Notes under the pieces: model-generated
Told to the model about the DNA's origin: nothing
Database searches by the model: none
The model's input: the letters and a program-made list of their open reading frames with translations, nothing else
Shown: positions 63,912 to 64,000 of the stretch, in pieces
Numbering within the stretch: the first letter of the stretch is position 1
How the letters are laid out: every line of letters starts with the position of its first letter
Translations under genes and position numbers: made by a program
Assembly (NCBI RefSeq): GCF_039812505.1
Contig: NZ_JBDIAQ010000003.1
Span: forward strand, 12,605 to 76,604
Direction of reading: 5' to 3'
Length of the DNA: 64,000 nucleotides
Source of the DNA: Intrasporangium_A sp039812505
Lineage (GTDB): Bacteria; Actinomycetota; Actinomycetes; Actinomycetales; Dermatophilaceae

Positions 63912-63966
63912 CGTTGGTGCCGGGCTCAGGCTGCGCGACCCGTGCGACATGACGCGCGACGAGACC

Positions 63967-64000
63967 AAGTCGCCCCAGCCCAGTCGCCCCAGCCAAGTCG
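63967..64000. repeat. Second tandem repeat running out of the window
   Basis: AAGTCGCCCCAGCC (63967-63980) is followed by CAGTCGCCCCAGCC (63981-63994) and AAGTCG (63995-64000). The period is 14 to 15 bases and the array probably continues beyond the window. Confidence 0.65.

Overview
The window is about 73% GC and gene-dense, with ATGA/GTGA stop-start overlaps throughout. It carries a complete Pup-proteasome system, mycothiol ligase (mshC), an F420-type LLM oxidoreductase, PafBC/WYL regulators and several actinobacterial DUF families. The source is an actinomycete (Actinomycetota). The set of genes would fit a Micrococcales/Intrasporangiaceae-like organism, but the family is a guess. I see no rRNA, transposase, phage or CRISPR array, and one tRNA gene.

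Layout. 1-9.4 kb: a lipid kinase cut by the window edge, tatC, tatA, pafC, pafB, a DUF3866 gene, two FKBP-type prolyl isomerases, pafA (Pup ligase) and an NAD-dependent epimerase. 9.5-20.5 kb: an accessory block with a GerMN lipoprotein, a histidine kinase and response regulator, a divergent peptide ABC transporter in the order A-D-F-C-B, a DivIVA-like coiled-coil protein and a VapBC toxin-antitoxin pair. 20.6-28.9 kb: prcA, prcB, pup and dop, then a prs-like gene and a DUF3054 gene on the other strand, then arc/mpa, trmI and an SSB-like gene. 29-36.6 kb: a site-2 protease, a RecB/Cas4-like nuclease, an orphan protein with an eCIS-cargo-like N-terminus, a HAD phosphatase and metH. 36.8-47.9 kb: PAC2 plus an S53 peptidase, the phosphomutase-DUF3090-SCO1664-mshC operon, corA, uppP, an LLM oxidoreductase, small proteins and an M20 peptidase. 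48-52.6 kb: tRNA-Leu(GAG), an MFS transporter, ilvA, a HipA-like kinase with DUF3037, and a MarR regulator. 52.7-63.2 kb: a tight hopanoid operon (dxs, hpnC, hpnD, hpnE, polyprenyl synthase, shc, an hpnG-ispH fusion, hpnH). 63.3-64 kb: a small membrane protein followed by tandem repeats.

How the genes work together. Pup is deamidated by Dop and ligated to targets by PafA. Arc unfolds tagged proteins into the PrcAB core, and PafBC controls DNA-damage genes. In most relatives these genes are contiguous. Here an 11-kb block separates prcA from pafA, and two genes separate dop from arc. In the hopanoid operon, Dxs and the IspH half of the fusion are the first and last MEP enzymes. They would feed the polyprenyl synthase, HpnC/D/E make squalene, SHC cyclises it, HpnH adds adenosine and the HpnG half removes adenine.

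The observations I find most worth following are the HpnG-IspH fusion, a run of five 11-bp phased repeats between the two-component genes and the peptide transporter, the strong enrichment of GCGGCATAC/GTATGCCGC, a consistent TANNNT-N6-8-start leaderless-promoter signature at 16 genes, the orphan eCIS-cargo-like protein, and three tandem-repeat arrays. All gene calls come from reading the sequence by eye. No database search was possible.
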